Shown here piece by piece: positions 10,134-18,446 of a DNA stretch of 61,085 bases. The DNA is from an uncultured Spartobacteria bacterium. GTDB taxonomy: Bacteria; Verrucomicrobiota; Verrucomicrobiia; Chthoniobacterales; Terrimicrobiaceae. The DNA is taken from contig CALFPA010000124.1 in the NCBI GenBank assembly GCA_937919825.1, forward strand, positions 1 to 61,085. Direction: 5' to 3'. Below the pieces are notes generated by a model that was given only the letters and a program-made list of their open reading frames with translations, was not told where the DNA came from and searched no databases. Both the position numbers and the translations under genes were made by a program. Position 1 is the first letter of the stretch. Every line of letters begins with the position of its first letter.

Positions 10134-11474
10134 ATGATGAACACAAATCGCACGCCAGTCACCGTCCTCACGGGATTCCTCGGAGCCGGAAAAACAACAC
10201 TTCTCAACCACATTCTCACCGCGAACCACGGCAAACGAATTGCCGTGATCGAAAACGAATTCGGTGAGATCGGCATCGACCACGAGCTCGTCATCGATGC
10301 CGAGGAGGAGATTTTCGAAATGAACAACGGCTGCATCTGCTGCACCGTGCGCGGGGACTTGATTCGTATCCTCGGCCGCCTTGGAAAGATGCGAGATAAG
10401 TTCGACCATATCCTCATCGAGACCACCGGCCTCGCCGATCCGGGACCTGTCGTTCAGACCTTCTTCGTCGATCCCGAAGTGGGTGAAAAATTCCATGTCA
10501 ACGCGGTGGTCACACTCGTGGATGCCAAGCACATCTGGCAGCACCTCGACGACTCCGACGAAGCCAAGGAGCAAGTCGCCTTTGCCGATGTCATCATCCT
10601 CAACAAAACCGACCTCGTTCCCACTGCGGACCTCGATCGCCTCGAGGCCCGCATCAAGGGAATGAACGGCGTCGCCCGTTTCCACCGCACCCGAAATGCG
10701 GTGATCGAGATCGACAAGGTCCTCGATGTCGGAGGCTTCAATCTCGAGAACGCCATGAGCATCGATCCCAAGTTTCTCGAGCCGGAATACCCGTTCGAAT
10801 GGGGTGGAATCTTCGAACTTCCCGCTGGCGAGGTCAGGCTGGAAGCGCATCAGCAGCCAGACCCCTCGATGAAAATCTGCTGGGTTCCTGTCGAAGCCGC
10901 CACCGAAGAGGCGATGGCCAAGGCGCGAGAGAGGGTCGTCCGCGCCTTCTCGGAAGAATCCCCCGAGGCCGCTCCAGGAGCCCGACTCGCCTGCGATGCA
11001 GCCTGTCGCGACCTGATCCTCGCCGGGGATTCTATGACCTGGCACCTCGTGGTTCCGAAAGTGGGATTCTACGCGGCCTTCACCGAGCATTACCCGGAGG
11101 AGCTCGATTTTCGCGTTTGCCCTAGCGACGCCGTCGAACCGCTTCTCGCCGTCGCCTACAAGCCCGACCATGAGCACGATGACACCGTGACCAGCGTGGG
11201 CATCGAGTCCGACCGGGCCTGCGATCCGCGCAAACTCAACGACTGGCTTTCCAAACTCCTCCGCGAGCAGGGCAATGACATCTTCCGAATGAAGGGCGTC
11301 ATTTCCCTCGAGGGGAATCCGAACCGCGTCATCTTCCAAGGTGTGCACATGCTATTCGACGCCGCCGATGGAGGCCCGTGGGGAGAGCGTCCGCGCAAAA
11401 ACAGCCTCGTCTTCATCGGCCGCAACCTCGACCGCGAATTCCTCACAAACGGCTTCCAGTCCTGTCTCGCTTGA
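10134..11474 (+). CDS. COG0523/CobW-family G3E GTPase (second of three), putative zinc chaperone
   Basis: 446 residues from ATG 10134 (a second ATG follows at once at 10137). Walker [11 protein letters not shown] is at residues 13-22, the metal motif NGCICC at 65-70, ETTGLADPGPV follows, and NKTD is present. The C-terminal half is longer than in the first copy and has two Cys-bearing regions (LACDAACRD) and an acidic-His stretch (DHEHDD), then a CobW C-terminal domain with FRMKGVISLEG. It is 10 bp after the first GTPase and 25 bp before znuA. Sequence differs enough from the first copy that this is not a recent tandem duplicate. The metal is inferred from context. Confidence 0.88.
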   Translation: MMNTNRTPVTVLTGFLGAGKTTLLNHILTANHGKRIAVIENEFGEIGIDHELVIDAEEEIFEMNNGCICCTVRGDLIRILGRLGKMRDKFDHILIETTGLADPGPVVQTFFVDPEVGEKFHVNAVVTLVDAKHIWQHLDDSDEAKEQVAFADVIILNKTDLVPTADLDRLEARIKGMNGVARFHRTRNAVIEIDKVLDVGGFNLENAMSIDPKFLEPEYPFEWGGIFELPAGEVRLEAHQQPDPSMKICWVPVEAATEEAMAKARERVVRAFSEESPEAAPGARLACDAACRDLILAGDSMTWHLVVPKVGFYAAFTEHYPEELDFRVCPSDAVEPLLAVAYKPDHEHDDTVTSVGIESDRACDPRKLNDWLSKLLREQGNDIFRMKGVISLEGNPNRVIFQGVHMLFDAADGGPWGERPRKNSLVFIGRNLDREFLTNGFQSCLA

Positions 11475-11499
11475 TGACCAACCCAAACGAACACACATC

Positions 11500-12435
11500 A
11501 TGAAAAAAAACATCACCTCCTCGCTCCTCGCCTTCGCCACACTCGCTGTGGCCATGGCCCAGTCACCGGCTCCCGAGGCCGAAAAGCTCAATATCGTCAC
11601 CAGCTTCCTGCCAGTCCAATCGCACACCCTCGCCATCGCCGGCGACCACGCGAATGTGAAGCAATTGCTGGCCAAGGACACCGGTCCGCATGATTTCCAA
11701 CTTACCCCGGCGGATGTCAAAAAACTCTCCGATGCCGACCTGCTTATTATCAACGGTGCGGGCATCGAAGAATGGCTGGGCGAACTGATCAAAAAGTCGG
11801 GAAACAAAAACCTCGTCGTCGTCGATACCTCGAACCGGATCAAACTCGTCGAAAGCGCCGAGGAGATTGAGATTGGGCACTCACACTCCCACGCGCATGA
11901 TCACGACCACGGCGACGGAGCAAATCCCCACATCTGGCTCGATCCTGTGATCGCAAAAAAACAAGCCGCCAACATCGTGGCCGCGCTTCAAAAAGCCGAT
12001 CCCCCCAACGCCTCCGCTTACGCTCAGAATGGCAGGGCCTATGAGGCCAAACTCTGGGCCCTCGACTCCGACTACCGCTCGACCCTGGCTCCGCTTCCGA
12101 ACAAGAACCTCGTAACCTTCCACGACGCCTTTCCGTATCTGGCTGCTCGCTACCAGCTGAACTATGTCGGCGCCATCTCGGAATTCCCCGAGAAGGATCC
12201 AACGCCGAAGCAACTCGCCGCCCTCATCGACAAAATCCGCAGCCTGAAAGTGGGTGTCCTTTTCGCGGAGAACGGATACGCCCCCGGACTCCTGAAAAAA
12301 ATTGCTAGCGAGACAGGGGCTAAGGTTTCCGAACTCGACACACTCGAGGTCGGACAAGGAACTCCCACCGCCTACCTTGACCGCATGGGCGCGAATCTCG
12401 AGTCCCTTCGCAGTGCCTTCGGCAAGGGTGATTGA
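11500..12435 (+). CDS. znuA: Zinc ABC transporter, substrate-binding protein
   Basis: 311-residue exported solute-binding protein of cluster 9. A signal peptide runs to about residue 20 (MKKNITSSLLAFATLAVAMA). The metal-ligand histidines are in GPHDFQLTP (His64) and NPHIWLDP (His144), with a third in TFHDAFPYLA and the C-terminal acidic ligand region after ELDTLEVGQ. Between the first two is a His-rich loop (residues 127-137, GHSHSHAHDHD), a mark of zinc rather than manganese binders. Start ATG 11500 is preceded by an A/C-rich leader. znuC begins at the last base of the stop codon. Confidence 0.92.
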   Translation: MKKNITSSLLAFATLAVAMAQSPAPEAEKLNIVTSFLPVQSHTLAIAGDHANVKQLLAKDTGPHDFQLTPADVKKLSDADLLIINGAGIEEWLGELIKKSGNKNLVVVDTSNRIKLVESAEEIEIGHSHSHAHDHDHGDGANPHIWLDPVIAKKQAANIVAALQKADPPNASAYAQNGRAYEAKLWALDSDYRSTLAPLPNKNLVTFHDAFPYLAARYQLNYVGAISEFPEKDPTPKQLAALIDKIRSLKVGVLFAENGYAPGLLKKIASETGAKVSELDTLEVGQGTPTAYLDRMGANLESLRSAFGKGD

Positions 12436-13220
12436 TGATTGCTCCCGCTGCTCAATCCTTTCCCGCTGCCATCGGCCGGAAGCCCCTCCTCCAAATCCAA
12501 GGGCTTGGAGTGCGCTACGGTTCCCATTGGGCCTTGCGTGATTTCGACCTCGATGTCCACCAAGGCGACATGGTTGGAATCATCGGCCCGAACGGCGGCG
12601 GCAAGTCCACCTTGTTCAAAGCGATTCTGGGGCTTGTTCCGCCAACCGCCGGACGCGTGCTCAAACCCTCCGGCGCACTTCGTATCGGCTATGTGCCGCA
12701 GCACCTCACTTACGACACCTCGTTTCCCATCACCGTGGGGGAATTTCTCACCGTCAACCACCCAGCGAGGTTTTTCTGGTGCGGCGGAGTAGGTCGAAAA
12801 CAAAAACGGGAAATCACCGACACGCTCGAGCGTCTGCATGTTGCAGACCTCCTCGGGCAGCGATTGGGAACCCTTTCCGGCGGGCAGTTTCAACGGATTC
12901 TGGTCGCCTCCGCTCTCCTTCAAAAGCCAGAGCTTCTCCTCTTGGACGAACCCTCCGCGAGCGTGGATCGACGTGGCAGCGACGACCTCAGCGATATCTT
13001 GGAGGAAATCCACCGCGCCACCTCGCTCTCGGTGGTCTTTGTCTCACACGATCTTCACTTTGTAAGCCACCTCGCCAAGAAGGTGTGCTGCCTCAACCAA
13101 ACCTGCTGCGCCGCGGGTGACCCCGAAACCGTTCTCACCGACCACTTGCTTGCCCAAACCTACGGCACCACCGGGCACACTTGGCGGGGCTTTCAACCCT
13201 CAGATCCTCTTTCCCGATGA
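12435..13220 (+). CDS. znuC: Zinc ABC transporter, ATP-binding protein
   Basis: 261-residue ATPase that drives zinc import with ZnuB. Walker A GPNGGGKST is at residues 51-59, the signature LSGGQFQR and Walker B LLLLDEPSAS follow, and the switch His is in FVSHDLHFVSH. The C-terminal segment has several Cys (KKVCCLNQTCCAAGD), as in many ZnuC proteins. The start codon ATG at 12435 shares its A with the znuA stop (TGATG), and its 3' end overlaps znuB by ATGA, so translation of A, C and B is coupled. Confidence 0.93.
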   Translation: MIAPAAQSFPAAIGRKPLLQIQGLGVRYGSHWALRDFDLDVHQGDMVGIIGPNGGGKSTLFKAILGLVPPTAGRVLKPSGALRIGYVPQHLTYDTSFPITVGEFLTVNHPARFFWCGGVGRKQKREITDTLERLHVADLLGQRLGTLSGGQFQRILVASALLQKPELLLLDEPSASVDRRGSDDLSDILEEIHRATSLSVVFVSHDLHFVSHLAKKVCCLNQTCCAAGDPETVLTDHLLAQTYGTTGHTWRGFQPSDPLSR

Positions 13221-14074
13221 ACCTCTCCGAGATTTGGTCCTACGAATTCATCCGCTACGCGCTCATCTCCGCTTGTATCCTCGGGCCGACCTGTGCCCTT
13301 CTCGGCGTCTTTGTCACGCTGCGAGGAATGGCGTTTTTCAGCGACTCCCTCGCGCACTCGGCCGTGACCGGTGTGGCGCTGGGCTTTCTCTTGGAGGAAA
13401 AAACCGGCCTCGCGATCGATCCCATGTTGATAGTATTGGCATTCAGTATCGGACTCGCCTCGCTCATGGCGTGGCTTTTTCATCGCACCACCCTTCGGCC
13501 GGACACAGTCATCGCCTTTTCGTTTACCGGCAGTGTGGCATTCGGCGTCATCATTATCGCCTGGCTTCAAAAATACCGGCTCCTCGACGGCATTCTTTTT
13601 GGAAGCATCTACGCCAACGGTCCGGGGGATATCCTCCGCCAAGCCATTCTGGCTTTAGTTGTCGGCGGATTTCTCCTCCTGCAAATGCGTCCGCTCACCC
13701 TCTCGACACTCAACCCAGAACTCGCGCAGACCCGTGGCATCCGCACCGGTTGGCTGAACTACGCCTTTGCGATCCTCATAGCGGCAACGGTCGTCGTTTC
13801 GCTTCGAATGCTCGGAGCACTTCTCCTGAGTGCCTTGATTGTGATTCCACCGGCGGCCGCCAAGCTTGTGAGCAACAGCTTTGCCTCGCTCCTGCTGGTC
13901 TCCGCCGTCATCGGACTCGCCGCCCCATTTCTCGGCGTTGTGGCCTCCTGCCAACTCGATCTTCCCACCGGTCCGACCATTGTTCTGGCGAATGTGGGTG
14001 TGCTGATTTTGTGTTATGCTGCGAGTCTGTTTCTTGGAAATCGCGCCCTGCATCGAGGGGGGCGCCCCCAATGA
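13217..14074 (+). CDS. znuB: Zinc ABC transporter, permease
   Basis: 285-residue inner-membrane permease of the ABC-3 family with eight or so hydrophobic segments. The family pattern LRGMAFFSDSLAHSAVTGVALG near residues 35-56 and the late IVIPPAAAKLVSNS segment are clear. Start ATG at 13217 overlaps the znuC stop (ATGA). The end overlaps the next gene in the same way. The reading frame upstream of 13217 is not part of the protein. Confidence 0.92.
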   Translation: MNLSEIWSYEFIRYALISACILGPTCALLGVFVTLRGMAFFSDSLAHSAVTGVALGFLLEEKTGLAIDPMLIVLAFSIGLASLMAWLFHRTTLRPDTVIAFSFTGSVAFGVIIIAWLQKYRLLDGILFGSIYANGPGDILRQAILALVVGGFLLLQMRPLTLSTLNPELAQTRGIRTGWLNYAFAILIAATVVVSLRMLGALLLSALIVIPPAAAKLVSNSFASLLLVSAVIGLAAPFLGVVASCQLDLPTGPTIVLANVGVLILCYAASLFLGNRALHRGGRPQ

Positions 14075-14673
14075 TTTCCGAATGCCCCTCCCAACCCGCC
14101 TCCCGGCGGCGGAGCCTCGTGGGGGATCTGTGCAAGGGCGTCACCCAATCCATGGGATTCTGGGGCTGTGATGCCCGCCATCCGGCTGGGAACCTCCTTG
14201 TGGCTTCGGGGTTCGAACGATTAGAGAAAAACCCCGCCCTCACTGAAGGCAGCAGTCGCTACCGCAAACCATGGCGCAATGGCTGCATCGAACTGCACAG
14301 CTTTTGTGCGGGATGGTATCCAGCCAAGGGAAATGGCGTTGTTTTCATCCGCCACCGCGAACGCCTTTTTTCCTGCACGGCCGGCGATCCTCCCCGACCT
14401 GGCAAATACAACGATCGTCTTGCCGGGGGAACGAATGACGACCTTATCCACCTCGCCGCACCCTTTGTGGAATGGATGCTTGCCCACGAGAACTGGATTT
14501 CCTCCCGATGCGGACCGTGCTACCGAAGCGCCTGCTGGCACCATGTGCAGACCTTGCCAGGCACCCGTCCATGGCTCGCGCCGCAGGAAGGCGTGTCATG
14601 GCTCGAATCCTTTCTTCTCCACCCAAACCGCACCCCGCGCGCCCACGAGTGGGCATTGAGGAGCTTCCGATGA
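14071..14673 (+). CDS. Unknown Cys-rich protein inside the zinc operon
   Basis: 200 residues, not recognised. It starts at an ATG overlapping the znuB stop and ends in an ATGA overlap with the next gene, so it belongs to the operon. It is soluble, with no signal peptide. Eleven cysteines are present, including a cluster SRCGPCYRSACWHH (about residues 149-162) that could bind zinc, and conserved-looking segments MGFWGCDARHP, IELHSFCAGWYP and GVVFIRHRERLFSC. A role in zinc handling is inferred only from position. Confidence 0.75.
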   Translation: MISECPSQPASRRRSLVGDLCKGVTQSMGFWGCDARHPAGNLLVASGFERLEKNPALTEGSSRYRKPWRNGCIELHSFCAGWYPAKGNGVVFIRHRERLFSCTAGDPPRPGKYNDRLAGGTNDDLIHLAAPFVEWMLAHENWISSRCGPCYRSACWHHVQTLPGTRPWLAPQEGVSWLESFLLHPNRTPRAHEWALRSFR

Positions 14674-14984
14674 TTTCCTGTCCCGCATGTGGATTCGATG
14701 AAAGCCGCCTCGCAAAGAGCCTCCGACTTGGGTGTTCCACCTGCTACACAACCTTTGCTCCTCACATCGCCACCTTCCTGCCACGCCTCCATCGGGGAGT
14801 CATCCACACCGGCAAAAAACCGCCCGCCCTCACGGTTGCCGAGCTTGAACGCCGCATCGACCGGCTCGTGGCAAAAGTTCAAGAGCTCGCGCCGGGGTCG
14901 CCGGAAGCAACGGGGCTTTGCCAACTCCAATCGTCATGCCATGCCGCCTTTGATCAAATCCAAAGACACAACTACCCTTCCTAA
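14670..14984 (+). CDS. McsA-like zinc-ribbon/UVR-type small protein
   Basis: 104 residues. The first part matches the C-terminal half of McsA: CPACG (residues 4-8), RLGCSTCYTTF (about 19-29), then HRGVIHTGKKPP. A helical C-terminal part with the look of a UVR motif follows. McsA normally activates the arginine kinase McsB in a ctsR-mcsAB-clpC setting; here it has only one of the usual two ribbon regions and no kinase neighbour. It overlaps the preceding gene by ATGA and is 36 bp before the third GTPase. Zinc sensing, storage or acting as a client are possible roles. Confidence 0.75.
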   Translation: MISCPACGFDESRLAKSLRLGCSTCYTTFAPHIATFLPRLHRGVIHTGKKPPALTVAELERRIDRLVAKVQELAPGSPEATGLCQLQSSCHAAFDQIQRHNYPS

Positions 14985-15020
14985 ACTCGTTTTTTACCAA
15001 ACAACCAAAAACCTCTTCCT

Positions 15021-15974
15021 ATGACACCGCTCATCGTCATCGTCGGCTTCCTCGGAGCCGGGAAAACCACCTTCCTCCAAAAGCTCGTTCCTGCCCTCGG
15101 AGCCGAGGGACTCAGCCCGTCGCTTCTGATCAATGACTACCAAAACGCCCGAATCGACGCCGAGCGGTTCCGTGGAGTCATTGACGAAGTTACCACGCTG
15201 AATGGTGATTGTGTCTGCTGCGGGTCGCGCGACGAACTCCTCGCGGCGCTGGAGCAATTCAAGCACCGATCCGGTCGCGTGCTTCTCCTCGAGACCAACG
15301 GCACCACGGACTCCGAGCAACTCCTCGAGACCCTCGCCTTCAACAAAGACCTCAAACGCTTCACCCCGCCGATTCAGCTCTCGATCATCGATGGTCAACG
15401 CTGGCAGCGCCGCTTCTGGCACAACGCCCTCGAGCGCGACCAAGTCCACACCGCGACCCATCTTTTCATCTCGCGCACCGACATCATCGCGCCGGAACGC
15501 CTCGCATCTGTGAAAAAATCCCTCGCCGAACTCGGCATCCACGCCTCTGTGAACGACCCGGCCTCCTTCGCCCGAGAAATCGCCTCGCTCCCCGAGTTGC
15601 ACGATTCAGCCCATAACCACGAAACAAAACCCCATCACCACGCCGAGGAACACCACCACGGAGAGGGTCACCATCACCACCATACGCAACACCACTTCGC
15701 CTCTTGTGAAATTCCTCTCCCGGCATTTGTGAAAAAGCGGGCCTTCGAGGAATTCCTGAATTCCCTCCCCGAAGAAGTCCTGCGCGCCAAGGGCCTCGTC
15801 GTCCTCCGCGAAGAGCCCGGCGAATTCCAGATCTTCCAAAAAGTCGGGCACGATGGCGCGGTGCAATTTTTCCCCATCGGCCAGCACCCCACCCTACGCG
15901 ACCCCGTGGCCCTCTTCATCGGCCCGCATCTTCCCGTCGAATCCCTCCGAGAAAAGATCTCCGCCCTTTCCTGA
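15021..15974 (+). CDS. COG0523/CobW-family G3E GTPase (third), short and His-rich
   Basis: 317 residues, the shortest of the three. Walker [11 protein letters not shown] is at residues 8-17 and the metal motif reads NGDCVCCGS (Cys64, 66, 67), a variant of GCICC. The switch is ETNGTTD, and the guanine motif is SRTD rather than NKTD, which may alter nucleotide specificity. Residues 194-225 hold 16 histidines in a linker before the C-terminal CobW domain (FEEFLNSLPEEVLRAKGLV). It closes the operon after the McsA-like gene. A zinc-buffering or delivery role is inferred. Confidence 0.87.
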   Translation: MTPLIVIVGFLGAGKTTFLQKLVPALGAEGLSPSLLINDYQNARIDAERFRGVIDEVTTLNGDCVCCGSRDELLAALEQFKHRSGRVLLLETNGTTDSEQLLETLAFNKDLKRFTPPIQLSIIDGQRWQRRFWHNALERDQVHTATHLFISRTDIIAPERLASVKKSLAELGIHASVNDPASFAREIASLPELHDSAHNHETKPHHHAEEHHHGEGHHHHHTQHHFASCEIPLPAFVKKRAFEEFLNSLPEEVLRAKGLVVLREEPGEFQIFQKVGHDGAVQFFPIGQHPTLRDPVALFIGPHLPVESLREKISALS

Positions 15975-16015
15975 TCGGCCTCGATATTTTCAAGGCCTGC
16001 GGGAGCAGAGTGGTT

Positions 16016-17230
16016 TTACTTCAGCAACATCTTCCAAGCCGAGGACTCCAAAGCCGCTCGCAGGCTCGATAGATTTTTTTTGGAGACGAATTTCAGCTCG
16101 GGGGGAGTTTTTCCCCCGACGAGGAAGTGATTCAGCGCCGTTAGAAAAAGAGGGGCTTGCTCGTCGGGAGGGAGCTCGATGTCATCGGGAAATTCCGCAT
16201 TGAGAATCCAAGTGCCCGACTCCGAGCAATGGGTCAGCTCCACAGCCCAATGGAAAATATTTTCCAATGGATTTCCCGAGTAGCGCCGCGCGACCATGGC
16301 CAAGACGGCTTCGCGACTTTCGAGATTGAGAAGGAGAGCGAGGAGAAACCGATGGTCGGGATCTTCGATGCTCCCCCGCATAGCCACCAGAGCATCGCGG
16401 CGGATGATTTCCAAAAGGGAGGGAAGCACCGGCTCAGCCAAGGCGCCGTGTTTTTTGGAAAAAGCCGCCCACGCCTGATCCCAAGCGCCAAGATTCCGAA
16501 GATGGCCCATGGCATTTTGGAGAGTGAAAAATCCCCGCTCGAAATCGAGTGTCCCGATCATTTTCAGAATCAGGCTGGCATACTCCGGTGACGCGGTGTG
16601 CTCGAGCACATCGAGGAGTTGCTTTCGCCTAAGAGTCAGGAAATCCCCTTGAACCGGATCGATCGCCAGATGCGGCGGGAGGTAGGTGAACTGCGGTCCC
16701 GTTCCAGGATCGGATTGGGTGCGAATCACAATCGTCACCGAGGGAGTTTCCAGATGGAAGAGGGAGTGGATGCACGAGCGACCGGAAACGATCGGCACGG
16801 TGTCGCCCCGCTCCAGAAGCTGGGTTTCTTGGAGCTTCAAGTCCCCCACGCGGAAGTGCGCGGTGATGGATTCGGCATTCTCGAAAACATAGCGCGATTG
16901 AATGCTCGAGCCCTCGAGAACTTGGAAGGCCCCGGAGAATTCGTGCTGGTGAATGTCGGTGGTTCCATCGAGCCAGAAGAGGGCCTGAATATAAAACTTC
17001 GGGTTGTCGTAAACGATGAGTTCGGGCTGTCCAAATCCGGAGGACGATTGATGCGGCTGCTCGTCGTGAAGCAGAAAATCACGGGTTAATTTCTCCAGAT
17101 CGACATGCCGAGAGGCTGGCTTGGTTTGAAGCGCCTTGACGGCGATCTCAGGAAAAGCCGCCAAGGAAAAATTCGCCTTCTTCCAACGAGTGTAAACCGA
17201 GTTTCCCAGCTCCGCGAAATAGGCATCCAT
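16016..17230 (-). CDS. Cupin-like protein of unknown function
   Basis: 404 residues from ATG 17230; a GTG at 17275 would add 15 residues and abut the upstream gene. The N-terminal half has a cupin-type pattern: HQHEFSGAFQVLEG (about residues 96-109) with two metal-type histidines, and GRSCIHSLFHLETPSVT further on. This resembles metal-dependent dioxygenase cupins, but substrate is unknown. The C-terminal half is helical, Leu/Ala-rich, without recognisable domain. It is leftward and convergent with the zinc operon, and follows the Hsp20-like gene closely, so the two may be cotranscribed. Confidence 0.55.
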   Translation of the reverse strand: MDAYFAELGNSVYTRWKKANFSLAAFPEIAVKALQTKPASRHVDLEKLTRDFLLHDEQPHQSSSGFGQPELIVYDNPKFYIQALFWLDGTTDIHQHEFSGAFQVLEGSSIQSRYVFENAESITAHFRVGDLKLQETQLLERGDTVPIVSGRSCIHSLFHLETPSVTIVIRTQSDPGTGPQFTYLPPHLAIDPVQGDFLTLRRKQLLDVLEHTASPEYASLILKMIGTLDFERGFFTLQNAMGHLRNLGAWDQAWAAFSKKHGALAEPVLPSLLEIIRRDALVAMRGSIEDPDHRFLLALLLNLESREAVLAMVARRYSGNPLENIFHWAVELTHCSESGTWILNAEFPDDIELPPDEQAPLFLTALNHFLVGGKTPPELKFVSKKNLSSLRAALESSAWKMLLK

Positions 17231-17276
17231 CCGCCAACTCTTTCGCACACCCGCCGGAGGAACAAGAAGAACCACC

Positions 17277-18077
17277 CTACGATTTCGGGAGCGTCACTTC
17301 GAGGCGGCCATTTTTGTATTCCATCTTCATCTGGTCCACCCGCACCGGTCCGGGAAGCGTGAGGGATTGGGTGGAACTCGAGGCACTGAATGCGGCGAGG
17401 CCACCCGCGCCGGCTTTCTGGTCCTGCTTGGTGGTGATCGTAACGAAACGGTCGTTATCCACATTCACGCTCACATTTTTTGCCTGCGCCTCCGGAATGG
17501 CGGCGCTGAGGATGTAGCGGTCGGCTTCATCCCGGAGTTCAAATCCTCCCGCCGCACCACCAATAACCCCGGCGAGGCCCGATTGGTTCAAGAGCGATTG
17601 GAGCATGTCGATGCCGCTGCCGCCGGAGGAGGATTTCGCCATTTGGTTGAACTGCCCCATCATCGCCGCCGCCTGCTTGAGCATGTCGCCGCGCATCGCA
17701 TCGAAATCATCGAGCCCCTGAAACGCGTCGCGGAATGGATCGGGCGCCGACGCCGTGGAGGGCGCGGGGCCACCCTTGGGAATCGTGATCACCAATTCAC
17801 CGCTATCGCGCTGGATGCCCAGCGGCGCGTCGGGAACGGCAGCTGGGAGTTGCAGGCTCTGATCGTATCGGGGCTCCTTCTCGCCGCCGCTCGTTTCCAG
17901 CAAAAGCCGCCGACCCGCGAGGCGGACATTCACCGTAGTTTTCTCGGGAACTCCGAGCCGAACTGTGTAGGCAGAGTCGGTTTCGGTGAGGTTCATCGAG
18001 GAACTTAACACAGGGACGGCCTGAAGCGTCCAAGCGGACAGACCAAGACAGACAAGGAAGGCATGGGATTTTTTCAT
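17277..18077 (-). CDS. Exported protein with two alpha-crystallin (Hsp20-like) domains
   Basis: 266 residues with a signal peptide (MKKSHAFLVCLGLSAWTLQAVP). A first beta-rich domain (about residues 28-100) ends with SGELVITIPK, and a second (about 178-266) has the Hsp20 order: FELRDEADRYILSAAIPEAQ, VSVNVDNDRFVTI, SLTLPGPV and GRLEVTLPKS. Between them is a low-complexity Ala/Met/Gly/Ser linker. Small heat-shock proteins are usually cytoplasmic with one domain; this one is exported and doubled, which suggests an envelope holdase. The chaperone role is inferred from fold. Confidence 0.75.
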   Translation of the reverse strand: MKKSHAFLVCLGLSAWTLQAVPVLSSSMNLTETDSAYTVRLGVPEKTTVNVRLAGRRLLLETSGGEKEPRYDQSLQLPAAVPDAPLGIQRDSGELVITIPKGGPAPSTASAPDPFRDAFQGLDDFDAMRGDMLKQAAAMMGQFNQMAKSSSGGSGIDMLQSLLNQSGLAGVIGGAAGGFELRDEADRYILSAAIPEAQAKNVSVNVDNDRFVTITTKQDQKAGAGGLAAFSASSSTQSLTLPGPVRVDQMKMEYKNGRLEVTLPKS

Positions 18078-18110
18078 GGCGTTAAAATGACAAAGCCGCT
18101 GGGCAGTTGT

Positions 18111-18446
18111 TCAATTTCTTTTGAAGGCAATCATCAGCCAGCCGATCAGGAACAACACCCCGCCGATGGGTGTAATCGCCCCGAGCCAGCGCAGGTTTGT
18201 CACCGCGAGCAGGTAGAGAGTCCCTGAGAAAATCGCCACCCCGGCGGTCCAAACCCAAACGACGACAGGCCGTTTTTCTGCGGCCCAAAGGGCGGCGACC
18301 GCATGGACGAGGTGGTAGAGGACGGCTGTCTGCCAGATGGCTGTGGTGCCGTAGGTTTCGAGGAGGTTTTTCAGGCTGTGGGCCCCAAAGGCCCCGAGGC
18401 TCACCCCCAAAAAACCCAAAATGGCAGCGACGCGGATGGTAGTCAT
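18111..18446 (-). CDS. DUF423 family small membrane protein
   Basis: 111 residues, four transmembrane segments. The family pattern LGVSLGAFGAHSLK near the N-terminus and YHLVHAVAAL, FSGTLYLLAV and TPIGGVLFLIGW are clear. Function of DUF423 (YgdD-like) is not known. The start ATG (CAT at 18444-18446) shares three bases with the first likely start of the divergent cstA-like gene. It is 33 bp upstream of the Hsp20-like gene, same direction. Confidence 0.85.
   Translation of the reverse strand: MTTIRVAAILGFLGVSLGAFGAHSLKNLLETYGTTAIWQTAVLYHLVHAVAALWAAEKRPVVVWVWTAGVAIFSGTLYLLAVTNLRWLGAITPIGGVLFLIGWLMIAFKRN

Noticed and set aside
13117-14070. Upstream extension of the 14071-14673 gene giving a 518-residue protein
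   Set aside because: The extension is the +1 shadow of znuB, Arg/Pro/His-rich; the ATG at 14071 overlapping the znuB stop is a far better start.
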